From Aricia agestis (lineage: Eukaryota; Arthropoda; Insecta; Lepidoptera; Lycaenidae): a stretch of DNA of 64,000 bases. The stretch spans positions 5,146,001-5,210,000 of the forward strand of contig NC_056408.1 in the NCBI RefSeq assembly GCF_905147365.1. The letters are read 5' to 3'. Every line of letters begins with the position of its first letter. Position 1 is the first letter of the stretch. Shown piece by piece: positions 1-10,830 of this stretch. A program made the position numbers and the translations under genes. Under the pieces are notes generated by a model. That model was not told the origin of the DNA, ran no database searches, and saw nothing but the letters and a program-made list of their open reading frames with translations.

Positions 1-56
1 TAATCATAGCGATACGTATGACATTTATGATTTAGCAATTTCGTCAAGTCCATTTA

Positions 57-204
57 GGGTCAAATGAGACCGCAACGCGACGCTGAGATGCATTTATAGA
101 GTAATGAGTTGATATTTCAAATGCGTTAGACGTCTAGCAAATCTGTCGAAGCCATACAAATTTAGAAATACATCTACGCGTCGCGTTGCGGTCTGAATTC
201 ACCC
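57..204. mobile_element. MITE, PIF/Harbinger-like (copy 1)
   Basis: Inverted termini read gggt..agaccgcaacgcgacgc on the left and the complement gcgtcgcgttgcggtct on the right. A second copy at 14683..14840 shares these termini and is flanked by a TTA duplication, which is the Harbinger-type target. Here the left flank is TTA; the right TTA is 2 bp further out. No coding capacity is seen. Confidence 0.6.
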
Positions 205-264
205 TCTTAGCAATGACAGCTTCGCCAATTGAACTCATTAAAATGCTTTACTTACTTGATTAAA

Positions 265-626
265 ATAATAATAATAACTCCCACACCGGTTTCGGTGACG
301 GTGGTCGGTTTCATTGAAACCAGGCCAGCTACGCAGAAGTAATTTTATAGTGCCCAAGTGTGTGCGCAGTACACAAGAGCACTCTCTATTCCTTTACTCT
401 CATAACCCAGTGGGACGGAAGACCGACACGACTGGCGAGAGGTCAGGCGCAGGACCGACTTTTTACATGCCCATCCGACGCATGGATCATCTTACTTGTC
501 AGACAATCAGGTGATCAGCCTGCATTGCCTTAACCAAACTTGGAAATAACATGTTTCCAACGCGGGAATCGAACCCACGACCTCCGAGTCAAGAGCCGCG
601 CTCTATACCACTAGACCACGGAGGCG
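265..626 (-). mobile_element. tRNA-derived SINE (copy 1)
   Basis: Full-length SINE, read on the minus strand. The tRNA-like head at about 626 carries A-box tggtctagtgg and B-box ggttcgattcc, the internal RNA polymerase III promoter; the body follows, and the tail is an (ATT)n run at 265-276. The head is not a working tRNA because the acceptor strands do not pair. Closely similar copies lie at 8271..8623 and 18449..18810. The short open frame at 314..514 is SINE body, not a gene. Confidence 0.85.
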
Positions 627-641
627 TTACATACATAATAG

Positions 642-701
642 CTCCACATAAAAGTACCTGATGATACTCATAAGAGTATCATCAGGTACTTTTATGTGGA
701 G
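642..701. repeat. Perfect 28-bp-arm hairpin
   Basis: Arms at 642-669 and 674-701 are exact reverse complements around a 4-nt loop (ataa). It sits 15 bp beyond the SINE head. It may be a very short palindromic MITE or an inverted duplication; no terminal duplication was identified. Confidence 0.8.
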
Positions 702-1154
702 TTATGACTTATGTCATAACTCTACACTTGCCAGCTATAAACAAGCCCTTCCTCCTTAGATAACCGCAATAAAAATGTCCGGAGAATAAAGAATCCTTCC
801 CAGCGCTCATTATAAAGATCTGGTTGGTATCATAATTGATCAGTTGCGAATGATTTTTAACGTCCAATTCGATTTATTTGACGTCCAATTAATGTGAAAA
901 CATTATGGTTTTCGATCAATTAATTAACAGCTTTAGAGTTTCTTTATGGCATGATGATGGCGATATTTGAAATGGTCGGTAAAGTCCAAACTACGAGGTT
1001 ACACATAAATAAATATTTTTAAATGAAGTTTTTGTCTGAGCCATATCAATATTATGGAGATCTAGTTTTTTCATACTTCGTTACGAAATCCCCCTGTTAC
1101 GGTTCGTAAAGTACACAGGAAGGATACTTAACTTGGAGAACAGTGGAACTAGAC
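702..1154. other. No feature recognised
   Basis: AT-rich sequence without a long open frame, a clear repeat terminus or a tandem array. Confidence 0.5.
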
Positions 1155-1291
1155 AAGCGGCAAGCGATCATCGTAAACGCCAACGCCACAAAATATATGG
1201 GATTTGACATTAGTATTCGCTAGCGAAGCGATGACTTAATATGTCAAATCGCATACATTTTGTTAGCGTTTACGAAAATCGCTTGCCACTT
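1155..1291. mobile_element. Palindromic MITE
   Basis: Termini aagcggcaagcgat and atcgcttgccactt (both ends written on the plus strand) are near-perfect inverted repeats. Inner segments also pair (atttgacat / atgtcaaat and aacgc-type blocks), so almost the whole element can fold on itself. It has the same architecture as the element at 34158..34313. Confidence 0.6.
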
Positions 1292-1380
1292 ATCTGCTAG
1301 GGCTGAACCGACTTTATTCTGTTAATCTAGCTAAACACTACATTTCGCAGACTCTGAGCCGGCTTAAAACTACGACGCTT

Positions 1381-1576
1381 CAAGTGTTGGCACTCGTTCA
1401 GAGTTATTCTTCCCCTATCAGGACCTTTATGCTGTTGGCATAAGGATCACTGACTTCCAAAGAACTTGAGGTGTACGTGCCTCCAAGTGTTGGCACTCGT
1501 ACACATTTATTTTCCCTCTCACAGGACCTTTACGTCAATAGCATAAGGATCAGTGACTACCAAAGTATTCGAAGTG
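1381..1576. repeat. Tandem duplication, about 103-bp period, two units
   Basis: The segment beginning caagtgttggcactcgt occurs at 1381 and again at 1484. Both units continue with matching blocks (aggaccttta, gcataaggatca, tgac-ccaaag). The units have diverged, so the duplication is not fresh. Confidence 0.7.
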
Positions 1577-2120
1577 CTCATTACGGCGATGCGATCGGCA
1601 CGCGATGCTATCGGACATCGCCACCGGAACGATCAAGTTCAAGTTGAGAATCTGGGGCTTGATTCTTACACCTCGAATGCCTCGAGTCGCAGGCTATATC
1701 ATTCACGGGACTCAGAATACCGTCACTATCGCGTGAGATAGTGTAGGGCATTCTTATGCCTCAAAGGTGTGATCGCAGGCTGTAGCGTAAGGAAAGCATG
1801 TGTGCGCGCGGGTGAGTTATTCGAACTTCAAAGTATAAGAATAGGATCCCTGCCTATCCGTTAGTGAAATCTTCGCCTTCAATGCAACAAGGTCTTCACA
1901 TAGTTGCATCAAAAATCAAAGATAGATAGAAAGATAGACTGTATAGTGTATTTGGGGAAGGCTTAAAACCACTCTCATATCAATAATATTACGAATGAGC
2001 GAGTGTCTGAATATATCTGCATAATATAGTATGTTACAGTTTACGTTAGATGGACGAGTAAAAATTTGGTCTTGTAAGTGCGTCTGACCACTTGCAGTCG
2101 ATAATTTGTATCACTAGATT
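1577..2120. other. Unassigned sequence with a short repeated block
   Basis: Somewhat GC-richer than its surroundings to about 1800. The block tcgcaggct occurs at about 1688 and 1774. It may be a 3' end of an old retroelement; no open frame above about 60 codons supports a gene. Confidence 0.3.
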
Positions 2121-2263
2121 GCGAGGGTAAGGAAGAGAGAGTGCTCGTGTGTACAGCGCACACACTCTGGCACTACAAATAGCGACGAACGCTGTGCAGG
2201 AATAATTTGTGGTCGGTTTCAATGAAACCAACGTTGTAGCCACAGTCACCAGATGTGGGAGGC
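2121..2263 (+). mobile_element. Divergent SINE 3' part
   Basis: Matches the 3' half of the SINE at 8271..8623 in the same order: gagagtgctcgtgtgtac, gcgcacacactctggcac, then ggtcggtttcaatgaaacca and a cac-gtgggag end. The tRNA-like head is missing, and many substitutions make this an old, 5'-truncated copy or a related subfamily. Confidence 0.6.
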
Positions 2264-2771
2264 AACATTGTTAGTTACGGCCATTGGCTACCTCCACCTC
2301 TAATTAAACTAAATATATTTCCATAGAGCGAGTATAAATATACAGTACAGCGACGATACTAGAATTATATCCAGTATTTACGTCCCAACTTCTACCTGAC
2401 ATTCAATTACGGGGTTTCAATACGGTATTCAAAGTTAATTTGCTTCTGAGATAACTCTTATATCGATGACATAAGGAGTATTATAACCAACTCTACGGGA
2501 AGAATAAGTCTGGACGTAGTTAGCTACAGATAAACTGTAATAAACGTTAGCCGCTGATAACTGGCCGGGGATAAAACATTAATCATTAGACCTAAGACTC
2601 GCTAGTTTCTTGGTTCTAGTCGTAGTCTTGGGCGTATTCTTGTGCAAGTAATATGATTCAAATTATACTGGGTAATCCAGTAAGCTTCTTGGAAGCATCA
2701 AATTCAGGGCCCTGGAATTTGGAAATGAACTCCATCTTAACATTAAGTCTAATATAAAAAGACTGCCGTGT
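2264..2771. other. No feature recognised
   Basis: AT-rich unique-looking DNA between the SINE fragment and a retroposon copy. No open frame or inverted repeat stands out. Confidence 0.4.
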
Positions 2772-3108
2772 TGTTTTTATTTTATGAAATAAGGGGGGCA
2801 AACGAGCAAACGGGTCACCTGATGGAAAGCAACTTCCGTCGCCCATGGACACTCGCAGCATCAGAAGAGCTGCAGGTGCGTTGCCGGCCTTTTAAGAGGG
2901 AATAGGGTAATAGGGGTGGGTAGGGATGGGAAAGGAAGGGAAAAGGGGAGGGTAGGGAAGGGATTAGGGTAGGGGATTGGGCCTCCGGTAAACTCACTCA
3001 CTCGGCGAAACACAGCGCAAGCGCTGTTTCACGCCGGTTTTCTGTGAGAACGTGGTATTTCTCCGGTCGAGCCGGCCCATTCGTGCCGAAGCATGGCTCT
3101 CCCACGTA
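2772..3108 (-). mobile_element. Poly(A)-tailed retroposon (copy A), GGGAAGG-tract family
   Basis: On the minus strand it runs from tacgtgggagagccatgc, through a C-rich ccctaccc/cccttccc tract and the conserved block ttaaaaggccggcaacgc, to tgcccccttatttcataaaa and a short A-rich tail. Full or partial copies occur at 5849, 13347, 22011, 28462, 43414, 53094 and 62083. The consistent 3' A-tail indicates RNA-mediated copying. It is either a SINE or the 3' end of a non-LTR retrotransposon; no reverse transcriptase is present. Confidence 0.75.
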
Positions 3109-3377
3109 TAATTTGCATTTGTTTGCATTGAACTTGTGGGAATATGAGTATAGAAACCCTAAATGAAAGATTTTCTAAGTGAGCGTGATGGTATGCTTGG
3201 TCAGGTCGACACTTCAGCCATTTCAGATCTTATGATATTGTCTCACTGACTTTACTAACTTCGAAAGTTTAAGTTGCTTTTGTGCGTTGGCCATCGTGCC
3301 ATGCACATGATGAACGATACATGCGGAAATAAACATGTAGAGCGTATAATATACGCCTATGATTGACCACGTACAAT

Positions 3378-3538
3378 GTACTATAAGAGAAGTTGATTCA
3401 TAGGCAGATTGCGGACCTACGGAAGTTCAAAATTGATCGCTTTATGTCAAAATCAGTCGACAAATCATGACTATTGAATTGACATAATGCGACCAAATGA
3501 CGTAGGTCTGTCTTATGAATAAATTTCCTCGATGGTAC
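3378..3538. mobile_element. MITE with GTACTATCAGAGAAG-type termini (copy 1)
   Basis: Left end gtactataagagaagttgat and right end atttcctcgatggtac are inverted. The flanks fit a TA target duplication (TA-CTAT..GATGG-TA), as in Tc1/mariner MITEs. Further copies are at 5157..5318 and 23636..23804. The interior shares gaccaa and ttgacata blocks with them. Confidence 0.6.
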
Positions 3539-5156
3539 GGATGGTTTGGTGGTGATAGGATGGTTTGTAGAATACAAATGAAAAAAAATGTTGGACCATG
3601 ATTATCAATGATAGTCCAACGTAAATGAGCCTTTACATTAAAGCAATCAAGCCTACATAATCATCAAAGGGTTAGTTTTCCAAAAGAACAAACGAAATTG
3701 TCAGCTCGTAACAAGTTAATGTCCTGGCAAATCGACCGTCGCTTGTTACGTTCTCTACAATTTCACGGCGTGATGGCTCGTGAGTCGTCATTGGTTATGT
3801 TTGCCACGTAACAGGCGTAATTTTTTCATAACTTCATAGGCGGCGAAAGTAATACCGTTTTATGCCTTTTATTAGGCTACTGACATTATTACAGTTTATT
3901 GTGTAAGTAACGAGATTTAACCAATAAAACTAATTTAATTGTGCAGTTAATCGGTTTCTGCACTGTGTATTTCTGAGGATAGAAGCTTTAAAAAAGTGAT
4001 TGGATGTTCTAAAGAAATACTTCCTTTATGCCTTCATAAGTTAGAGAAGTTATATCAAGTTACGACAAAGTGAAGTCAAAAGGCAAAAATGTATGAGATT
4101 AAGAGATAACATTAATTACTTAACTGTAATTAAATGAAGATTTTGACATAAGCCCCATAAATTACATGTAAAACTCATTATTAAATTGAAGTTAGATTAT
4201 TATTAAATATCTCTAAGTGCGGCAATATGCGATATACTGCAATTGATGCTTAAGGGGGCGACAAACCCAAAATTATCGATTTTATACTTGAAAATGAGCA
4301 CCGAATTGTTTTATTTTCTAAACATAGATACTACAATAAATTTCCAATAATTTGATCTGAGCGAAAATACGATAAGTATCTTAAAATTTTCTCGATAGAA
4401 AAAAATCACAAAGATGCATCTAATTTTCACGAATTTTTCATAATGTATAAAATTCTATCATAGAGACACTGACCTGGCGGATTTTTAAAATATTGTATAT
4501 TTATCGAGTTAAACACTAACTTGGCGATGATTCCGCGTCATCCTTTTTCACCTGGCATATGAAAGACGGGCGAGTGGGAAGAGAGAAGAACTATGTTTGA
4601 TTTTTTGCGTTAGTCGCCCTTTTAATGATTTTTTTTTCGCTGTTGAATTTAAAGAATATTTGAATGTTTACAAAAACATCATGCTTTTGAAAGTGATCAT
4701 CTATTCTGATATAACATAATACATGCATCTGAAAGTGATCGTCATCAACTACAGTATCAATCACTTAGGTCGCCACGTAATGTTTCAAGTATACGAACGA
4801 CGAGCTTGCTAATTCACATTATGTCGACATTATGAAACCACATTACCATGCCGCAAGTGAAAATGTCCGAACCGATATGAAATTTGCAAACAATCCAACA
4901 GGAACAGATGTATTATGCATACGAATTAAATTTCGATCGATTGAAAATCGAGTAATTGACGAATCGGAATATTTACGATTGTGTTGCAAGAACTAATCTT
5001 ACGCTTAAGGTTAGGTCGAGATGTATAATCTTGCTAATATTATAAAGAGGAAATATTTGCATCGAAAAGGCTCCAAATATACTGGACCGATCTTAATGAA
5101 TTTTCTATAGAATAGACTACCGAGATCGATGAAGGCTTTTTTATTCGCGGGAAAAT
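3539..5156. other. AT-rich stretch, mostly unassigned
   Basis: Holds one dispersed repeat (listed separately at 4135..4240) and a two-unit direct repeat at about 4679-4745, in which gaaagtgatc recurs after catgc. No coding region is recognised. Confidence 0.4.
4135..4240 (+). repeat. Dispersed repeat, TTGACATAAGCCCCATA family (copy 1)
   Basis: Begins aatgaagattttgacataag and ends near tctctaagtgcggcaata. The same order of blocks occurs at 31295..31550 and 53811..54035, where other elements have inserted into it. Class unknown. Confidence 0.5.
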
Positions 5157-5318
5157 GTACCATCGAGGAAGTTGATTCCTATGCAATTGACAGACCAACT
5201 ATATTTGGTCGAATATGTCAATTCAATGTTAATTGTGATTTGTCAGCTGGATTTGAAGTAACGCGACCAAACTACTTAGGTCCCCGATTTGCATAGGAAT
5301 CAACTTCTCTGATAGTAC
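5157..5318. mobile_element. MITE with GTACTATCAGAGAAG-type termini (copy 2)
   Basis: Left gtaccatcgaggaagttgat and right atcaacttctctgatagtac are near-perfect inverted termini. Inner blocks ttggtcgaatatgtcaattc and gcgaccaaac are shared with the copy at 23636..23804. Confidence 0.7.
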
Positions 5319-5848
5319 CTATGGTTGTTATGGGATTACGCACGTTGTCGCCTTATAACTAAGTTCTAATCTTATAACTGGACGGTAATTTGCCATTTAA
5401 AGTAATAGTACTAAGCGTCATTTCATTTTGCAGATTATAGATTACGTAAATATTTATGAGATGCATCTCAAGCTTTGATAGGTGAATGGATATTACAAGA
5501 CTTTAGATGCTAGATTTTACGTTTGCAGGCGTCGAACGACTGATATGGATTAAATATTGTAAGCTATTCTCTTTGGTAGATCTGGTATAACACGCATAAC
5601 TAAGCGAGTCATAAGGAGACTCTATGGAAGCAGGTGCCTAGTTGATTTTGACTGTTGTAGGTTTTAAATTTACTCCTATTAGTATCTGCTCTGCATTATT
5701 TTCACTAACAAGTTTAACTACAATACCTGCAGACCTAAAAGGATCATGTAGCACTTGAATGACTTTGACAGGATGAGTTATATGAAAAAGCATCCTTGAT
5801 GTGATACATTATAAAATGCGGTGGAATTAATAATGCGGTGGAAAAAAT
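5319..5848. other. No feature recognised
   Basis: No open frame or repeat terminus is evident. The sequence aatgcggtgga occurs twice just before the next element (about 5815 and 5833). Confidence 0.35.
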
Positions 5849-5945
5849 AATGGGGCAAACGAGCAAACGGGTCACCTGATGGAAAGCAAATACCGTCGCC
5901 TATGGAGTATGGATACTCGTAACATTAGAAGAGCTGCAGGTGGGC
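5849..5945 (-). mobile_element. Retroposon fragment (copy B), GGGAAGG-tract family
   Basis: Shares ggggcaaacgagcaaacggg, tcacctgatggaaagca and agaagagctgcaggtg with copy A. It stops before the polypurine tract, so only the 3'-terminal 95 bp of the family remains. A small duplication (tatggagtatggatac) interrupts the conserved cccatggacactcg block. Confidence 0.7.
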
Positions 5946-7685
5946 CTTGTAGAACTATCAACCCAATATTTTAAATACTGGGTATTCTCAGCGTAAAAAT
6001 GTCATAATTACTATTTGAAATGCTGTGACCCCAACTTGAGTCATTACATTTGCACTAATGACTCATTGCAACTTTATAAGTATTTACATTCCTCGTTCAC
6101 TCTCCCGTTCAATTACCATCAGAACATTTGAAATATTCATTCATTGAATTAATTGTGCACCGCAAAGATTTCTTACCCGATAGCGTTGCATTCAATTTAA
6201 TAGCCAATAGATTTTGTCTTCACAAGAACATTCCACACAAAGCTCCAGTTAGCTCGCTCATTATCCCATGGACTAGGGTTGCCACTTGTCGACGTAAAGC
6301 CTGGCAGGTGCAGTGGGTATAGAATGACCGCTTTCGCAATACCAGTTCCATTCATAATATGCAACACTATCATAAGGATGTTATATTTTATACTTATCAT
6401 TTTTAAGGTCCATATTAATTAATTATGGACTGCGAAAAAGTAGCTATTTGGATCACTTTTACTTATTTTACTATTTATGACACATTTCTTGCATCCACGT
6501 CCTTGTATAATCTAAGTGCCACAAGATCTAGTAAGTGTGATGTGACAGTGGCTTAGCAATTAGCATGGCAACAGTTGAATTATGCAAAAGAACAAAAGAA
6601 TAGAAGCATTGACAGATAAGAGACAACATAACAGATTCCTTTGTAAATATACCTTACCTTTTCTTGGGAAGAAATAATGCTTCTATGGTTACATGTGTGC
6701 TAGGTTTGCAGATAGAATAAAATATATCCTTAGCACTGAAACACAGGCTTATGCTAGGCAGCCCTAAGCAGGTAGTAATTTCATTCCGATTTCCGACACG
6801 AACCCTTCATGACGTATGCGCCTATAAAATTTATGGAGATGCACCTTATACAGATTATCTAATGGAAACAGGTCTTACGCTGTAATTACGCTACTATAGC
6901 GAATTTATGGCCTACATTCTTACATAAAGCCTTCTCCATATCCATATAATGCGTTGTATTTTACGCTAGAGCAGGATGTTTCTCACTAGACTAAAATTAT
7001 TGATGTTTTAGTTTGCACAACTTTGTTAGAGTAGATAAATAATAATTAACAGCCGCACTAACGGCGATACTCACTACTCAGATACCTTTTATTATTATTA
7101 CTTTACTTTTATTTAATGTAAAATTGTAGTTGTGTAGTTTATGTCAAAATATTTATTAAATTAAAGTTAAATAATCATTAAAACTCTTATTCTTATCAAT
7201 TAAACAAATTGAACTTATTGACAATTCTTTTGAAAGTTAAAGTCTTGTCAAAAATTTTAAGTTGGATCAAATATTAGTCGAACTGCGTCGATCGTTGAAC
7301 TCTTTTACATGAACATTTTGTTCCTTACAACTCTCAACTCTTCTTCAAAAACAAACATCAACAACCTGTTAAAAACCTGCGACACCGGGCAATATTTGTA
7401 TCTATTTTTTTTTACATTATTTAATTTCCTCATAGAATATTCTAGATCTAAGCTAACAAAAAGTTAGTCTCCAATTATCCGCTAAAAACCATGTCATGTT
7501 GTCTACATATTGAATCTAAGTTTTCGAAAGCCTATAATTTATTGGCAGACGTCTAGGTCTAAGGCTGTATAATTTGTTAGGACCTGTTTCTGATCCCGAT
7601 CTACGAACAAATGCCTCGTGTGTACGCTTATAATAGCAATAGGCCGGCATCACACAGAAATAGTTTAAACAAGTGTATCCATACT
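5946..7685. other. Long AT-rich stretch, nothing assigned
   Basis: Contains a short inverted repeat of gagtcatta around 6041-6064 and a small palindrome at 6408-6430. The open frames at 6128..6322 and 6197..6400 overlap on opposite strands and look like chance. A possible remnant of the TTGACATAAG repeat family lies at about 7140-7185. Confidence 0.35.
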
Positions 7686-7868
7686 TCCATACTAATATTA
7701 TAAATGCGAAGTTTGATTGCCTGTCTGTCGGTTACCTCTTCACGCCCAAACCGCTGAACCATTTTTTCTGGAATTTGGTATGGAGATACTTGGAGTTCCG
7801 GGAAAGGACGTTGTATACCTTTCATCCCGAAAAAATGTACCCGCGCGATCAACGAATACAGAAGTAGA
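7686..7868 (+). mobile_element. Short Helitron-like element, 3'-truncated
   Basis: Starts with TC (tccatactaatattataa) and matches the complete copy at 39808..39996 through tgtctgtcggttacctcttc, cccaaaccgctgaacc and atggagatact. It departs before the terminal hairpin and CTAG end, so the 3' end is lost or mutated. Frames at 7628..7929 on both strands are repeat sequence, not genes. Confidence 0.6.
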
Positions 7869-7956
7869 TCGTCCAAAACAAGCACACGCACACATAAATC
7901 AGATAACTTTAAGAGAGTCTGCTGCCTAAAGATATAATAATATAGATTCTATAGAG

Positions 7957-8163
7957 CAGCCTTTCTAAAGTGGGCAATAACGCCCTTGTGGCCGCTGAAG
8001 GGCCCTTGTGACCCAGTGGGACCCTAAAAAAATGGGGGCGTTATGTAGAGGCTTGGGGGTGATTTAATTAATCTGGATTTACTATAAATTGAAACAAAAG
8101 GGGCGCTAAAACATAATTTGTTCTCAAAGTGGACAGTAGACAAAATAAGTTTGGGAACTCCTG
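7957..8163. mobile_element. hAT-like MITE with perfect 8-bp TSD
   Basis: Flanked by the exact 8-bp direct repeat CTATAGAG (7949-7956 and 8164-8171). Ends are CAGcctttctaaagt and, inverted, CAGgagttcccaaactt. An 8-bp duplication with CAG-starting imperfect TIRs is the hAT pattern. It has no transposase and is therefore non-autonomous. The frame at 8024..8212 on the minus strand is a by-product of the element. Confidence 0.8.
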
Positions 8164-8270
8164 CTATAGAGTATAAAGTCGCACGCGCGTAATACGCGTC
8201 TCTTTTTAGCACTTATTTGAGTTCACATAATATAAAAATGCGTCTTTTGTATACCTAGTAATTTAGCTTA

Positions 8271-8623
8271 ACGCCTCCGTGGTCTAGTGGTATAGAGCGC
8301 GGCTTGACTCGGAGGTCGTGGGTTCGATTCCCGCGTTGGAAACATGTTATTTCCAAGTTTGGTTAGGACAATGCAGGCTGATCACCTGACAAGTAATATG
8401 ATCCATGCGTCGGATGGGCATGTAAAAAGTCGGTCCTGCGCCTGATCTCTCACCGGTCGTGTCGGTCTTCCGTCCCACTGGGTTATGAGAGTAAAGGAAT
8501 AGAGAGTGCTCTTGTGTACTGCGCACACACTTGGGCACTATAAAATTACTCCTGCGTAGCTGGCCTGTTTTCAATGAAACCGGCCACCGTCACAGAAACC
8601 GGTGTGGGAGCTATTATTATTAT
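8271..8623 (+). mobile_element. tRNA-derived SINE (copy 2) with 11-bp TSD
   Basis: Head at 8271 with A-box (8280-8290) and B-box (8321-8331), body, and (ATT)n tail at 8612-8623. Flanked by aatttagctta (8260-8270) and aattaagctta (8624-8634), an 11-bp target duplication with one mismatch. This supports LINE-dependent insertion and fixes both ends of the family. The open frame at 8347..8574 on the minus strand is SINE body. Confidence 0.92.
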
Positions 8624-8634
8624 AATTAAGCTTA

Positions 8635-9532
8635 CAAATTATAAGTCATTAAACAAAATATCGTAGTCGTTGGTTCAGAGAATCCTTAGTAAGTACTATA
8701 CTTTAGACAAGCTGATTTTTTTAACTTTTTATGTGTAAAAAACGTGTTGACAATATAATAATACGCCTTATTTTACAACATATTTTAAAATATAGTTATG
8801 TAAGGTATTAATTTGTTTAAAGAGTTCCCATAAACGCATCTCTGGACGTAGCTTAACATTTAACCTGTAGTAGCAAATAGCGATGCTTAAATTTATAACG
8901 GTATAAGATTCTTGAATTGTGTGTATTATGATATAATCTTAATTCATAACAGAAGATAGCTTAAGGGAACACTGTGTACTGAGTAGGGTATTGGGTAAGA
9001 ACTGGCGGTTAAAATATTATGTAAAATAACATGTAATTGTTATTGGAGTTACCTAATATATTTATGTGTCTGTATAATCAAAACTGTGAGATGTGGCACA
9101 AACTTAATAAAAATTATGTCTTTTGACTTGACTTTAAAATTATGATAAAAACCTTTACGGGTTAAATTATAATTTTTAATGGCCGCGACCCGAAACCCGA
9201 TTCAAGGACCTCAAATATAGATTAGAGCGTTGTACAAGGCATGAAAACCTTATAGTCTAGAAATACTGTCTTTCTGTCGTGTTAATACGTTTTGTGACTC
9301 CAGTTACCGTTCAAAACTAATAGCAACACCTCAAACTCAAACATCAATCAAAGTTTATGGATATTGTGGCCACCCCACACGGGACTATAAGCTAATATTT
9401 GTTTCCGTCACATAACAATTGTACATAAATAACAGACAATGTAGTCCCCTTCGGTCGGTGACCCCGCCTGGTCTCAGTAATCCGTCGCTACAGGTGCTAC
9501 TTGGTATGCAATATTTAAATTGCAATACTATG
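8635..9532. other. No feature recognised
   Basis: AT-rich with several near-homopolymer runs and no persuasive open frame, terminus or array. Confidence 0.4.
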
Positions 9533-9766
9533 GGGCTGTTTCACCACTCCCTGATGAGTTCCGGATAGGCTATCCACAACTTGACAGATACTGAGCACAC
9601 AAACATCTGTCAAATAAGTTGTGTATAGCCTATCCGGCACCTTATTAGGAAGTGGTGAGACAGGCATTGAACTTGACAGATAGATTATGAAGAATCTGTC
9701 AAATAAGTTGTGCATACACCTGATTCCTGATTCGGCACTTTATCAGGACGTGATGAAACCTGCCCT
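9533..9766. mobile_element. MITE with GGGCTGTTTCACCAC-type termini
   Basis: Left ggggctgtttcaccac pairs with right gtgatgaaacctgccc. Inside, the arms tataggc-type and cttgacagat / atctgtcaaataagttgtg recur in inverted and tandem fashion, giving at least two nested stem-loops. Flanks are compatible with a TA target. The minus-strand frame at 9515..9715 lies within it. Confidence 0.6.
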
Positions 9767-10499
9767 AAATATCGTTTTTCGTGTTTTTATAATTGAGCGA
9801 TTTTCGCTAAGTTTTAAATTGGAATTTGATTTTTTAAACTAATAGAAACTGGTTGGAACTGGAAGGTAGAATATAAAAATTTTGACAAAGGGGCCAAAAG
9901 AAGACAGAATATATATTATGTATTTTAAACGAAATTATGCACGTCCCACTGCATCGAAATTGTCAGCATTTCGTTGATTTGTATGGTACAGCTTGCATGA
10001 CACAGTAATCTTAATTCTAATACAGTAGACAGTTCTATAAAATTAAATTAGCTTGAGTGAGTGAAGCAGGACTTCCGAAATCTCTACATCCATTATGGAG
10101 GTGTTACGTTAAGTGGCAAAATTGCAAAAATCTTAATGTATCCGTTATTTCGTTATGTAAAAATTAATTTCGAAATATCAAGGAGCGTCCAAGATAGCCA
10201 TAAAATCTAGATCACATTCCATTACTATTAGGTAATCCAAAGGTTATTTAAATTGACTTTACCTAATTGAGTTCCAGTGAGGCTTCGATATAACATTGTA
10301 ACATTTTATGAGATTAGTAACGGATCCGTCTACCTATTCATTACTAGACACATACGATTATATTATTAATGCGAAAAAGTGTCTATTTGTTACTTTACGA
10401 ATAAGCCGCCAAATCACTTTTGATAAGAAACAACGAACGTCACGAAAAAATATCCGTAAACCAAACGTAGAAGTGGGCAATAAACTGACTTTATTATTA
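9767..10499. other. No feature recognised
   Basis: No repeat terminus was recognised. The plus-strand frame at 10308..10511 (67 codons) runs into the Helitron start and has no recognisable domain. Confidence 0.35.
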
Positions 10500-10830
10500 T
10501 CTTATATATAACATTCTCGTGTCACAATGTTAGTCCGCGTACTCCTCCGAAACGGCTTTACTGATTTTAACCAAATTTTATATGCATATTCAGTGGGTCT
10601 GAGAATCGGCTACTGGGTACTTTTTATATTGATAAGTGCATTTGTTGATTAAATAATAGTAAATTATTACAACTCGAGACTGACGGCGACCATTGTTTGT
10701 GCGACGGGACGGGACGGGACGTTGCCATGGTAACATACTTATTTAGTCACTTTAATAAAATAATAATATGCTCGAAATCTCTCGAAATACTATATTATTA
10801 TGGCAAAGCAATGTTTGCCGGGACAGCTAG
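10500..10830 (+). mobile_element. Complete non-autonomous Helitron (family 1)
   Basis: 5' end TCttatatataa preceded by A, 3' end CTAG followed by T, matching Helitron insertion between A and T without target duplication. Eleven bases before the end there is a hairpin: ggcaaa (10802-10807), loop gcaatg, tttgcc (10814-10819). No Rep/helicase frame is present, so it depends on an autonomous partner. Its 5' 235 bp is repeated at 30790..31025. A short gggac repeat (three units) lies at 10704-10720. Confidence 0.75.

Noticed and set aside
314..514. Short open frame beginning MKPGQLRRSNF, also near 8347..8574 and 18501..18683
   Set aside because: All three lie inside SINE copies, on the strand opposite to SINE transcription or across it. 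Repetition reflects the SINE, not a protein family.
2885..2985. GGGTAGGG-rich tract considered as telomere-like repeat
   Set aside because: Insect telomeres are TTAGG; this tract is irregular and recurs only within retroposon copies.
8271..8345. Possible tRNA gene (A-box and B-box present)
   Set aside because: Acceptor strands do not pair and the sequence continues into a SINE body with an (ATT)n tail and TSD. The same applies at 626, 15389 and 18810.
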